Shown: positions 8,690-16,999 of the stretch, one piece after another
Position numbering within the stretch: position 1 is the stretch's first letter
Layout of the letters: every line of letters starts with the position of its first letter
Source of the DNA: Primorskyibacter flagellatus
Lineage (GTDB): Bacteria; Pseudomonadota; Alphaproteobacteria; Rhodobacterales; Rhodobacteraceae
Direction of reading: 5' to 3'
NCBI RefSeq assembly: GCF_014638275.1
Contig: NZ_BMFJ01000001.1
Coordinates: 1,290,338-1,354,337, forward strand
Length of the DNA stretch: 64,000 nt
The notes under the pieces: generated by a model
What the model saw: the letters and a program-made list of their open reading frames with translations, nothing else
Told to the model about the DNA's origin: nothing
Database searches by the model: none
Program-made: the position numbers and the translations under genes

Positions 8690-9703
8690 ATGACCGACAC
8701 CCTTTCCAAGCTTCTCGCCACCCGCGACTGGCTGATGGCCGATGGCGCAACGGGCACGAACCTGTTCAACATGGGCCTGTCCTCCGGCGATGCGCCCGAG
8801 CTGTGGAACGTGGAAGAGCCGGAGAAGATCAAGACGCTCTATTCCTACGCTGTGAACGCGGGCAGCGACCTGTTCCTGACGAATACCTTCGGCGGCAATG
8901 CCTCGCGCCTGAAACTGCACAACGCGCAGGACCGGGTGCGGGAACTGAACCGGATCGCGGCGGAACTGGGTCGCGAGGTGGCGGATGCCTCTGGCCGGAC
9001 CGTGGTTGTCGCGGGCTCCGTCGGGCCGACCGGCGACATCATGGCACCCATGGGCACGCTGACGCACGAGCTTGCCGTGGAGATGTTCCACGAACAGGCC
9101 GAAGGGCTGAAGGAAGGCGGGGCCGACGTGCTCTGGCTGGAGACGATTTCCGCGCCCGAGGAATACAAGGCGGCGGCGGAGGCCTTCGCGCTTGCCGGGA
9201 TGCCATGGTGCGGGACGATGTCCTTCGACACGGCGGGGCGCACGATGATGGGCGTGACCTCCGAAGCGATGGTGGCGATGGTGGAAAAGCTGCCGAACCC
9301 GCCGCTGGCCTATGGCGCGAACTGCGGCGTCGGTGCGTCGGACCTGTTGCGCACGGTCCTGGGATTCGCCGCGCAGGGGGTGGAGCGTCCGATCATCGCC
9401 AAGGGCAACGCCGGCATTCCGAAGTATCACGACGGGCATATCCACTACGATGGCACGCCGGAACTCATGGGCGAATATGCCGTGATGGCGCGGGACTGCG
9501 GGGCGACGATCATAGGCGGCTGCTGCGGCACGATGCCGGAGCATCTGGCGAAGATGCGCGAGGCGCTGGAGACCCGGCCGCGCGGCGACCGGCCCACGCT
9601 GGAGCGGGTGACGGAAGTGCTGGGCGGGTTCTCCTCGGCTTCGGACGGGACCGGGGACGACACCGGACCGACACGGGAACGCCGCGGACGGCGGCGGGGT
9701 TGA
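8690..9703 (+). CDS. Homocysteine S-methyltransferase domain protein (split MetH / betaine-homocysteine methyltransferase type)
   Basis: 337-aa single-domain Pfam S-methyl_trans protein. It starts MTDTLSKLLATRDWLMADGATGTNL, with GGAGG 6 bases before the ATG. The Zn-binding cysteines are in YGANCGVG (about 213) and the GGCCGT pair (about 276-277). FLTNTFGGN is the substrate loop. The family makes methionine from homocysteine, and Rhodobacterales members are often named betaine-homocysteine methyltransferase. It may instead be the homocysteine half of a split cobalamin-dependent MetH, since a RamA-like reactivator is encoded 11 kb away. The protein ends in an Arg-rich tail, RERRGRRRG. No B12-binding or pterin domain gene is in the window. 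Confidence 0.85.
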   Translation: MTDTLSKLLATRDWLMADGATGTNLFNMGLSSGDAPELWNVEEPEKIKTLYSYAVNAGSDLFLTNTFGGNASRLKLHNAQDRVRELNRIAAELGREVADASGRTVVVAGSVGPTGDIMAPMGTLTHELAVEMFHEQAEGLKEGGADVLWLETISAPEEYKAAAEAFALAGMPWCGTMSFDTAGRTMMGVTSEAMVAMVEKLPNPPLAYGANCGVGASDLLRTVLGFAAQGVERPIIAKGNAGIPKYHDGHIHYDGTPELMGEYAVMARDCGATIIGGCCGTMPEHLAKMREALETRPRGDRPTLERVTEVLGGFSSASDGTGDDTGPTRERRGRRRG

Positions 9704-9753
9704 CGGCGGAGCTGACGGCGTAAGTTCACGGCGAGGGTCTTGGACTTCGCTGG

Positions 9754-9841
9754 CCGTCATCCTTGGGCTTGACCCGGGGACTTCATGTCGTGTGTTTCGC
9801 CGATTGCATGGAGATCCTCGGGTCAAGCCCGAGGATGACGG
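9754..9841. repeat. Composite inverted repeat, family 1, copy 2
   Basis: Left module 9754-9784 (slightly degenerate, CCTTGGGCTTGACCCGGGG) and right module 9811-9841 (perfect, CCTCGGGTCAAGCCCGAGG) lie in opposite orientation 26 bp apart. They are between the convergent methyltransferase and sugar-dehydrogenase genes, where the element may help end transcription from both sides. Confidence 0.85.
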
Positions 9842-9963
9842 CACCTAACAAGGTCATAATGACTGATGCGGCCCCGCACCTGCCCGTACGGGCTCTGCCC
9901 TACGTCCGAGGTTTCCGCCCCGTCTAGCGCATCACTTCAGCAATGCGCTCTTTATAACTGTTA

Positions 9964-11049
9964 TCACTCAACTATCCTGAAAACCGCCCCACGATCCTCC
10001 GACACGAACCAAAGCGCCCCGTCCGGTCCGATGCGGACATCCCGGACCCGCGCGGTCTCGGGCGACTTGATCTGCTCCACCTCCTGCAGCGGATCGCCCG
10101 ACAGCCGCGAGATGTAGTCGAACTTCAGCGATCCCACGAAGGCGTCACCCTGCCAGTCCGCGACCGTGCCGTCGTAGAACGCCATGCCCGAGGGCGCGAT
10201 GGACGGGTCCCAGTAGTGCACCGGCTGCGCCATCCCCGACTTCTCCGTCCCCTCGCCGATCCGCGCGCCGGAGTAGTGCCGGCCGTAGGAGATCACCGGC
10301 CAGCCATAATTCGCGCCGCGGTCGATCCGGTTCACCTCGTCCCCGCCGCGCGCGCCGTGTTCGCTGACCCAGATGGTGCCTGTTTCGTCCATCGCCATGC
10401 CCTGCGGATTGCGATGACCGTAGGACCAGACCTCCGGCTGTGCGCCCGTCTCGCCGACAAAGGGGTTGTCGTCCGGCACCGTTCCGTCGCGGTTCAGCCG
10501 GATGACGGATCCGTTGTGCCGCGACAGGTCCTGCGCGGCGGGCCGGTCGCCACGCTCTCCGATGGTCATGAAAAGATGCCCCTCCGGCCCCTCGGCCAGG
10601 CGGGATCCGTAGTGCCGGCCGCCGGACGTGCCGGGCGCCATCTGGAACAGGGTCTCGACGTTCTCCAGCCGGGTGCCGTCCGACGACAGGGTGCCGCGCG
10701 AGAGGGCCGTTCCGCTGCCCTGGGGCTGTCGGATCGCGTGGGTCAGGAAAATCTCCCGCGTGCTGGCGAAGTCCCGGGGAACAAGGACGTCCAGAAGCCC
10801 GCCCTGCCCTTCGACGTGGATGTCGGGCAGGCCCGTCACCTGCCGTGCCTCGCCTTCCTGCACCAGCCAGAGCCGCCCGCGCTTCTCCGTCACCAGAAAT
10901 CCCTGATCGGGAAGAAACCCGATGGCCCAGGGGGTGTCGAAACCGGAGGCCACCTGCTCCACCCGGAGCGTGCCGGCCGAGGTTTCAAGCGCCTGCGCCG
11001 CCGGGGCGAACCCGGCAAGCAGGGCGAGGATGGCGAGAATGCGGGTCAT
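9964..11049 (-). CDS. PQQ-dependent sugar dehydrogenase family protein (secreted beta-propeller)
   Basis: 361 aa with a signal peptide, MTRILAILALLAGFAPAAQA. The mature part is a Gdh-B-like six-bladed propeller: FDTPWAIGFLPDQGFLVTEK, GGLLDVLVPRDF and WSYGHRNPQGMAMD (HRNPQG is the family signature), then HGARGGDEVNRI and NYGWPVISYG. Members oxidise aldose sugars with PQQ in the periplasm; for most, including this one, the substrate is unknown. The start at 11049 gives a proper signal peptide and has GGAG 6 bases upstream. It is divergent from the ABC operon, with a shared 132-bp promoter region. Confidence 0.88.
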   Translation of the reverse strand: MTRILAILALLAGFAPAAQALETSAGTLRVEQVASGFDTPWAIGFLPDQGFLVTEKRGRLWLVQEGEARQVTGLPDIHVEGQGGLLDVLVPRDFASTREIFLTHAIRQPQGSGTALSRGTLSSDGTRLENVETLFQMAPGTSGGRHYGSRLAEGPEGHLFMTIGERGDRPAAQDLSRHNGSVIRLNRDGTVPDDNPFVGETGAQPEVWSYGHRNPQGMAMDETGTIWVSEHGARGGDEVNRIDRGANYGWPVISYGRHYSGARIGEGTEKSGMAQPVHYWDPSIAPSGMAFYDGTVADWQGDAFVGSLKFDYISRLSGDPLQEVEQIKSPETARVRDVRIGPDGALWFVSEDRGAVFRIVE

Positions 11050-11181
11050 GGACGTCTCCTTTTTCACCGGAAAGGTAGCCCCGGATGACGTCACCGCAAC
11101 CGCTGTTCACAAACACTTTTCTTTTGTTCTGAGCGCGCATAGCATCCCGCGCAGGACTTTGTTCCAATCAGGGAGACTAAC

Positions 11182-12375
11182 ATGAAAAAGCTTCTTCTGG
11201 CGGGTGCGGCTCTGGCCGCGCTGACCGCCCCGGCCCTTGCCGAAAGCCACATGAGCGAAGTGAAGCTCGGGGTGATCCTCGGCTTTACCGGGCCGATTGA
11301 ATCGCTGACGCCCTCCATGGCGGACGGCGCGGAACTGGCAATGAAGGAAGTGACCGACAGCGGCAAGCTTCTGGGCGGCGCCAAGGTGACCCCGGTGCGC
11401 GCGGATTCCACCTGCGTCGACGCGGGTGCGGCCACCGCCGCCGCCGAACGCCTGATCACTGCCGAAGGCGTGAAGGGCATTGTGGGCGCGGACTGTTCCG
11501 GCGTGACCGGCGCAATCCTGACCAACGTGGCCGTGCCGAACGGCGTCGTGATGATCTCTCCCTCCGCGACCTCTCCGGGCCTGTCGGAGACCGAGGACAA
11601 CGGCCTGTTCTTCCGCACCGCCCCGTCGGATGCGCGTCAGGGCGTGGTGATGACCGAGGTCCTGATGGAACAGGGCATCAAGTCGGTCGCACTGACCTAC
11701 ACCAACAACGACTACGGCAAGGGTCTTGCCGACAGCTTCCAGAAGGCGTTCGAGGCGGCGGGCGGCAATGTCACCATCTCGGCCGCGCATGAGGACGGCA
11801 AGGCGGACTATTCGGCCGAAGTCGCGGCATTGGCCTCCGCCGGTGGCGACCGGCTGGTGGTTGCGGGCTACATCGATCAGGGCGGCGGCGGCATCGTGCG
11901 CGGCGCGCTGGACGCCGGCGCCTTCGACACCTTCCACTTCCCGGACGGCATGATCGGCCAGGCGCTGGAGGACAACTTCGGCGCGGAACTGACCGGCTCC
12001 TCCGGCCAGCACCCGGGCACCGACAGCGAAGGCGCGGCAATGTTCACCGACATGGTCGCAGGCGCTTTCGACGCGACGTCCCCCTTCACGCCGGAAAGCT
12101 ATGACGCGGCGGCGCTGATCCTGCTGGCGATGCAGGCGGCGAACTCGGTCGAGCCGGCGGACTACAAGGGCAAGATCATGGACCTGGCCAATGCGCCCGG
12201 CGAGAAGATCTATCCCGGAGAGCTTGGCAAGGCTCTCGAACTGATCGCGGCGGGCACCGATATCGACTATGTCGGCGCAACGGCAGTCGAACTGATCGGA
12301 CCGGGTGAATCCGCGGGCAACTACCGCGAGATCACCTTCGCCGACGGCAAGATCGAAACCGTCAAGTACCGCTGA
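11182..12375 (+). CDS. Branched-chain amino acid type ABC transporter substrate-binding protein
   Basis: 397-aa periplasmic protein with signal peptide MKKLLLAGAALAALTAPALA and a type I periplasmic binding fold (Peripla_BP_6). Characteristic stretches are KLGVILGFTGPIESLTPSMA near the mature N-terminus and VIMISPSATSPG-like VVMISPSATSPGLS, then ALTYTNNDYGKGLAD. First gene of an eight-gene operon. The ligand is unknown; the aminotransferase at the end of the operon suggests an amino acid or amine. Codon use and the strong SD (GGGAGACTAAC before ATG) suggest high expression. Confidence 0.92.
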   Translation: MKKLLLAGAALAALTAPALAESHMSEVKLGVILGFTGPIESLTPSMADGAELAMKEVTDSGKLLGGAKVTPVRADSTCVDAGAATAAAERLITAEGVKGIVGADCSGVTGAILTNVAVPNGVVMISPSATSPGLSETEDNGLFFRTAPSDARQGVVMTEVLMEQGIKSVALTYTNNDYGKGLADSFQKAFEAAGGNVTISAAHEDGKADYSAEVAALASAGGDRLVVAGYIDQGGGGIVRGALDAGAFDTFHFPDGMIGQALEDNFGAELTGSSGQHPGTDSEGAAMFTDMVAGAFDATSPFTPESYDAAALILLAMQAANSVEPADYKGKIMDLANAPGEKIYPGELGKALELIAAGTDIDYVGATAVELIGPGESAGNYREITFADGKIETVKYR

Positions 12376-12384
12376 GGCATCGGA

Positions 12385-12412
12385 GGACGGCCCGGACCAG
12401 GGCCGTCCTTCT
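12385..12412 (+). terminator. Intercistronic hairpin after the binding-protein gene
   Basis: A 9-bp perfect stem GGACGGCCC/GGGCCGTCC with a 6-base loop is followed by TTCTTC, 9 bp after the stop codon. Such hairpins often attenuate read-through or protect the upstream mRNA so that the binding protein outnumbers the permease. Confidence 0.6.
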
Positions 12413-12454
12413 TCGCGGCAAGAGGCGGAACGCCCGGCCGACATGGGGACACGC

Positions 12455-13234
12455 ATGATCGTCGTCGACGACATTCACAAGCATTTCGGCGGCTTCCATG
12501 CCGTGGACGGGGCCAGCCTGACGATCCGCGAAGGGTCGATCACCGGGCTGATCGGTCCCAATGGCGCGGGCAAGACCACGCTGTTCAACGTGATTGCAGG
12601 GCTGCTGCCCCCGACCTCGGGCCGGGTGACGATGCATGGCGAGGACATCACCGGCCTGCCGCCGCACGCGCTGTTCCACAAGGGCCTGCTGCGCACCTTT
12701 CAGATCGCGCATGAATTCCATTCGATGACGGTGCGGGAAAACCTGATGATGGTGCCCGGCAACCAGTCCGGCGAAACGCTCTGGAACGCATGGTTCCGGC
12801 GCGGAATGATCGCATCGGAGGAGGTTGCCTTACGGCGTAAGTCCGATGAGGTGCTGGACTTCCTGACAATCGCGCATCTGGCGGACGAGAAGGCCGGAAA
12901 TCTGTCCGGCGGGCAGAAAAAGCTGCTGGAACTGGGGCGTACCATGATGGTGGATGCCCGGATCGTCTTCCTGGACGAGGTCGGGGCCGGGGTGAACCGC
13001 ACCCTGCTGATGACCATCGCCGACGCGATCCTGCGGCTGAACCGTGAACGCGGCTATACCTTCGTGGTCATCGAACATGACATGGATTTCATCGGAAAGC
13101 TCTGCGATCCCGTCATCTGCATGGCCGAGGGGCGCGTGCTCGCCGAGGGCACGCTCGAAGAGATCAAGGCGAACGAGCAGGTGATCGAGGCCTATCTGGG
13201 CACCGGGCTCAAGAACAAGGAACTCGCCGGGTGA
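12455..13234 (+). CDS. Branched-chain-type ABC transporter ATP-binding protein (LivG-like)
   Basis: About 259 aa. Walker A is GPNGAGKTT, the signature is LSGGQKKLLELGR and the H-loop is VIEHDMDFI, with the long insertion after the Q-loop that separates LivG from LivF. Walker B reads IVFLDEVGAGVN, where most homologues have DEPAAGLN; the catalytic Glu is kept. The start at 12455 has GGGGA five bases upstream; an in-frame ATG at 12443 is an alternative. The stop overlaps the GTG start of the next gene, showing translational coupling. Confidence 0.9.
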   Translation: MIVVDDIHKHFGGFHAVDGASLTIREGSITGLIGPNGAGKTTLFNVIAGLLPPTSGRVTMHGEDITGLPPHALFHKGLLRTFQIAHEFHSMTVRENLMMVPGNQSGETLWNAWFRRGMIASEEVALRRKSDEVLDFLTIAHLADEKAGNLSGGQKKLLELGRTMMVDARIVFLDEVGAGVNRTLLMTIADAILRLNRERGYTFVVIEHDMDFIGKLCDPVICMAEGRVLAEGTLEEIKANEQVIEAYLGTGLKNKELAG

Positions 13235-13962
13235 GCGCGGACGGCGTGGCGGCACAGCCCTTCCTCGCGGGCCAGGAGATCACCGGCGGCTACGGGCGCG
13301 GTCCCGACATCCTGCATGGCTGCACCATCGCCGTGAACCCGGGAGAGATCGCGGTCATCGTCGGTCCGAACGGCGCAGGCAAAAGCACAGCCATGAAAGC
13401 CCTGTTCGGCATGCTCGAGGTCCGCTCCGGCGCCGTGCTGCTGGACGGAGAGGACATCACCATGCTGTCTCCACAGGACCGGGTGCGCAAGGGGATGGGG
13501 TTCGTGCCTCAGGTCAACAACATCTTCCCCTCCATGACCGTGGAAGAGAACCTGGAAATGGGCGCCTTCATCCGCGAGGACGACATTTCCGGAACGATGG
13601 CAAGCGTTTACGACCTGTTCCCGATCCTCAAGGAGAAGCGGTATCAGGCGGCGGGCGAACTTTCCGGCGGTCAGCGGCAGCAGGTGGCCGTGGGACGCGC
13701 GCTGATGACGAAACCGAAGGTGCTGATGCTGGATGAACCAACTGCGGGTGTCAGCCCGATCGTGATGGACGAATTGTTTGACCGAATTATCGAAATTGCG
13801 CGCACCGGGCTGCCGGTGCTGATGGTGGAACAGAATGCGCGGCAGGCTCTGGCCATCGCGGACAGGGGCTATGTGCTGGTGCAGGGGGCGAATGCCCATA
13901 CCGGCACCGGGAAGGCGCTGCTGGCGGACGAACAGGTCCGGCGCAGCTTTCTGGGGGGCTGA
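13231..13962 (+). CDS. Branched-chain-type ABC transporter ATP-binding protein (LivF-like)
   Basis: 243 aa with Walker A GPNGAGKST, Q-loop GFVPQVNNIFPSMTVEENLE, signature LSGGQRQQVAVGRAL, Walker B VLMLDEPTAGVSP and H-switch VLMVEQNARQAL, in which His is replaced by Gln as is normal for LivF. The start is GTG at 13231, overlapping the livG stop by four bases. It forms the ATPase heterodimer with the preceding protein. Confidence 0.92.
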   Translation: MSADGVAAQPFLAGQEITGGYGRGPDILHGCTIAVNPGEIAVIVGPNGAGKSTAMKALFGMLEVRSGAVLLDGEDITMLSPQDRVRKGMGFVPQVNNIFPSMTVEENLEMGAFIREDDISGTMASVYDLFPILKEKRYQAAGELSGGQRQQVAVGRALMTKPKVLMLDEPTAGVSPIVMDELFDRIIEIARTGLPVLMVEQNARQALAIADRGYVLVQGANAHTGTGKALLADEQVRRSFLGG

Positions 13963-13966
13963 GGGG

Positions 13967-14368
13967 ATGGTCCGTATCGCGCTCCTCCTGATCCTGTCCG
14001 CCACCGCTCCGCTGGCCGCCACGTCGCTGCTGGCCGAGGGCGCGCGGCTGACGCTCACCTGTTCGGTCGTGACCGCCTGCGATACCGGCGGGCAGTGCGA
14101 ACCCGGCGAAGGTCCGGCGGATTTCATCATTTCCCCCAACAAGATAGACGAAGCAGGCACGGGAACTTACGCCGTAACTGAAAACGACGGCACGCCGGTT
14201 CTGGCGCAAGGCCTGTCGCAGCTTGGCCCCTTCGTCTGGAAACCGACCGAGGACACCCGCATGACGCTGACCGTAACCGGCGAAGACACGGCCGTCCTGA
14301 TCCGTCAGGGCACCGGGCCCGACCCATGGGCGGAAACCGGTCTGATGACCTGCGGGGTCAGCTTCTGA
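13967..14368 (+). CDS. Small secreted four-cysteine protein A, within the ABC operon
   Basis: 133 aa, not recognised. It has a signal peptide, MVRIALLLILSATAPLAATS. The mature part begins with a spaced cysteine cluster C-x5-C-x5-C (TCSVVTACDTGGQCEP) and has a single C-terminal Cys in LMTCGVSF; the rest is beta-rich. The next gene has the same C-x5-C-x5-C...C layout, so the two look like a tandem duplication. The start at 13967 has GAGGGG directly upstream and follows livF by 4 bp. Its position between the ATPases and permeases of an importer suggests a periplasmic accessory role or simply co-expression. Confidence 0.75.
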   Translation: MVRIALLLILSATAPLAATSLLAEGARLTLTCSVVTACDTGGQCEPGEGPADFIISPNKIDEAGTGTYAVTENDGTPVLAQGLSQLGPFVWKPTEDTRMTLTVTGEDTAVLIRQGTGPDPWAETGLMTCGVSF

Positions 14369-14712
14369 TGCGCGTGCTGCTGATGTCCCTGCTGGCCCTG
14401 CCCCTGCCCCTGCCCGCGCTCGCGTCGGATTATTCCTGCAATTTCAGCAAGGAATGCTATGAGGATGAAGCCTGTGCCGCAAGTGACTTCACGGTCGAGG
14501 TGCGCAGCGGTGAGGACAAGATGGTGACCGATTTCGGCACCTTCCCGATCCTCGCCAAGCGGGACGAACCGGACGTCCTTACAGTGTTCGTGCATTCCGA
14601 GGGCGCGGTCTACCTGCTCTCCGCCGGGCCGCGGGCGGCGCGGTTCACCGCCCATGTGACACAGGGACCACAGAGCATCACCTATCTTGGTCTCTGCGAG
14701 AAGGTGGGCTGA
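14368..14712 (+). CDS. Small secreted four-cysteine protein B, paralogue of A
   Basis: 114 aa, not recognised. Signal peptide MRVLLMSLLALPLPLPALAS is followed by YSCNFSKECYEDEACAAS, i.e. C-x5-C-x5-C as in protein A, and a last Cys in YLGLCEKVG. The ATG overlaps the stop of protein A (ATGA), and its own stop overlaps the livH start, so it is embedded in the operon. Two disulfides are likely after export. Function unknown. Confidence 0.75.
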   Translation: MRVLLMSLLALPLPLPALASDYSCNFSKECYEDEACAASDFTVEVRSGEDKMVTDFGTFPILAKRDEPDVLTVFVHSEGAVYLLSAGPRAARFTAHVTQGPQSITYLGLCEKVG

Positions 14713-15722
14713 TGGATTTCCTCAACGCCCTTGTCACGCTGGCGAATTTCGTGATCGTCCCGGCGCTGGCCTACGGGTCGCAGCTGGCGCTCGGCGCTCT
14801 CGGCGTGACACTGATCTACGGGATCCTGCGGTTCTCGAACTTCGCGCATTCCGACACCATGGCCTTCGGGACCATGGTCGTCGTGCTGATGACCGGCGTG
14901 TTCCAGGGCTGGGGCGTCAGCCTCGGCCCGCTGCCGACCGCCCTGCTCGCCCTGCCCTTCGGGATGCTGGCCTGCATGGCGCTTATGCTGCTGACCGACC
15001 GCTACGTCTATCGCTTCTACAGGGCGCAGAGGGCGAAGCCGGTCGTGCTCGTCATCGTCTCCATGGGGGTGATGTTCGTCACCAACGGTCTGGTGCGGCT
15101 GATCATCGGGCCCAAGGACCGGAACTTTGCCGATGGCGAACGATTCCTGATCTCGGCCCGCACCTTCAAGGAGATGACGGGTCTGGACGAAGGGCTGGCG
15201 ATCAAGACCGGACAGGCGCTGACCGTGGTGATCGCGGTGATCGCCGTGGCGTGGCTTTTCTGGTTCCTGAACCGCACCCGCACCGGCAAGTCCATGCGCG
15301 CCTATTCCGACAACGAGGACCTCGCGCTGCTGTCGGGCATCAACCCGGAGCGGGTCGTGATGGTCACCTGGCTGATCGTGGGGGCACTGGCGACGCTGGC
15401 GGGCACGCTTTACGGGCTGGACAAGTCCTTCAAACCCTTCACCTATTTTCAACTTCTGCTGCCCTTTTTCGCGGCGGCCATCGTCGGGGGGCTGGGCAAT
15501 CCGATCGGCGCCATCGTCGGCGGTTTCGTCATCGCCTTTTCCGAGGTGCTGATCGCCTATGGCTGGAAGAAGGTGCTGACCTACGCGCTGCCCGACTCCC
15601 TCGCCCCCGAGGGTCTGGTCCAGATGATCTCCACCGATTACAAATTCGCGGTGTCCTTCGTGATCCTCCTGATCGTCCTCCTCTTCCGCCCGACCGGGCT
15701 CTTCAGCGGGAAATCGGTATGA
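14712..15722 (+). CDS. Branched-chain-type ABC transporter permease (LivH-like)
   Basis: 336-aa inner-membrane protein with about eight hydrophobic helices. Family motifs present are GALGVTLIYGILRFSNFAHSD near residue 28 (LivH usually has RVINFAHG) and AAIVGGLGNPIGAIVGG near residue 257 (the EAA-like loop contacting the ATPase). The ATG overlaps the preceding stop and the gene ends overlapping livM. A substitution of the usual glycine after FAH by Ser-Asp is visible. Confidence 0.92.
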   Translation: MDFLNALVTLANFVIVPALAYGSQLALGALGVTLIYGILRFSNFAHSDTMAFGTMVVVLMTGVFQGWGVSLGPLPTALLALPFGMLACMALMLLTDRYVYRFYRAQRAKPVVLVIVSMGVMFVTNGLVRLIIGPKDRNFADGERFLISARTFKEMTGLDEGLAIKTGQALTVVIAVIAVAWLFWFLNRTRTGKSMRAYSDNEDLALLSGINPERVVMVTWLIVGALATLAGTLYGLDKSFKPFTYFQLLLPFFAAAIVGGLGNPIGAIVGGFVIAFSEVLIAYGWKKVLTYALPDSLAPEGLVQMISTDYKFAVSFVILLIVLLFRPTGLFSGKSV

Positions 15723-16996
15723 CTCTGCGCGACGCCTCCCTGTTCCTTCTCGTGGCGCTGCTGATCGTCGCAACCGGCCTGATCCAGAGCTGGAACCTTG
15801 CGCTGCAAATCCTCAACATGGGGCTGATTTCCGCGATCATGGCGCTTGGCGTGAACCTGCAATGGGGTTTTGCGGGGCTTTTCAACGTCGGCGTCATGGG
15901 GTTCGTCGCGCTTGGCGGGCTGGCGGTCGCCGTGACCTCCATGCCGCCGGTGACCGCCGCATGGGCGGCAGGCGGGCCGCGGCTGATCCTCGCGCTGGCC
16001 GTGCTGGCAGGGACCTTTGCCGCCGCTGTCGCGCTGTGGAAGTCGCAGCTGCCCCGGCGCGGCTGGCTGGTCGCCGCGGCGCTGCTGGCGGGGGTCGTGA
16101 TCTACCGCATGCTGTTCGATCCCGCGCGCGACGCGATCGAGGCGGTGAACCCCGCGCTCCAGGGCAACCTCGGCGGGTTCGGCCTGCCGGTGCTGGTGTC
16201 CTGGCCCATGGGCGGGCTGCTGGCCGCCGGGGCGGCCTGGCTGATCGGCAAGACGGCCCTCGGCCTGCGGTCCGACTACCTTGCCATCGCGACGCTCGGC
16301 ATTGCCGAGATCATCCTGGCCGTGATGAAGAACGAGGACTGGCTCGCCCGCGGCGTCAAGAACGTGATCGGCATCCCCTCGCCCCTGCCGACCGCAGTGC
16401 AGTTGCAGGAGAACCCCGCCTTCGCCGAACGCTTCACGGATACCGTGACCGCCTCCACCATCGCGGTGAAGCTGGGCTATTCGCTGCTGTTCACCGCAGT
16501 GCTGCTGATCCTGCTGGTGCTGGCGCAGCTGGCGCTGAACTCTCCCTGGGGGCGGATGATGCGCGCGATCCGCGACAACGAGACCGCCGCCGAGGCCATG
16601 GGCAAGGACGTGACCGGACGGCATCTTCAGGTCTTCATCCTCGGCTCCGCCGTCTGCGGGGTGGCCGGGGCGATGATGACCGTGCTCGACGGGCAGCTTG
16701 TGCCGGGGACCTACCAGCCGCTGCGTTTCACCTTCCTGATCTGGGTGATGGTGATTGTCGGCGGGTCCGGCAACAACTTCGGCGCGGTGCTCGGCGGGCT
16801 GCTGATCTGGTTCCTCTGGGTGCAGGTCGAACCCGTGGGCACCTGGCTGATGTCCGGCATCACCGCCGGGCTGCCGGACGGGGATTTCAAGACCGACCTC
16901 ATGGACAGCGCCGCCTACATGCGGATGTTCACCATGGGGGTGCTGATGCTTTTGGTGCTGCGGTTCTCTCCGCGCGGCCTGATCCCGGAGCGCTGA
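15719..16996 (+). CDS. Branched-chain-type ABC transporter permease (LivM-like)
   Basis: 425-aa inner-membrane permease. It has LGVNLQWGFAGLFNVGVMGFVALGG-type N-terminal helices, LRSDYLAIATLGIAEI in the centre, GRMMRAIRDNETAAEAMGKD (cytoplasmic coupling loop) and VIVGGSGNNFGAVLGG near the C-terminus. It is longer than E. coli-like LivM cores because of extra hydrophobic residues at 80-160. The ATG overlaps the livH stop (ATGA) and the aminotransferase gene follows 3 bp later. Confidence 0.92.
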   Translation: MTLRDASLFLLVALLIVATGLIQSWNLALQILNMGLISAIMALGVNLQWGFAGLFNVGVMGFVALGGLAVAVTSMPPVTAAWAAGGPRLILALAVLAGTFAAAVALWKSQLPRRGWLVAAALLAGVVIYRMLFDPARDAIEAVNPALQGNLGGFGLPVLVSWPMGGLLAAGAAWLIGKTALGLRSDYLAIATLGIAEIILAVMKNEDWLARGVKNVIGIPSPLPTAVQLQENPAFAERFTDTVTASTIAVKLGYSLLFTAVLLILLVLAQLALNSPWGRMMRAIRDNETAAEAMGKDVTGRHLQVFILGSAVCGVAGAMMTVLDGQLVPGTYQPLRFTFLIWVMVIVGGSGNNFGAVLGGLLIWFLWVQVEPVGTWLMSGITAGLPDGDFKTDLMDSAAYMRMFTMGVLMLLVLRFSPRGLIPER

Positions 16997-16999
16997 TCC

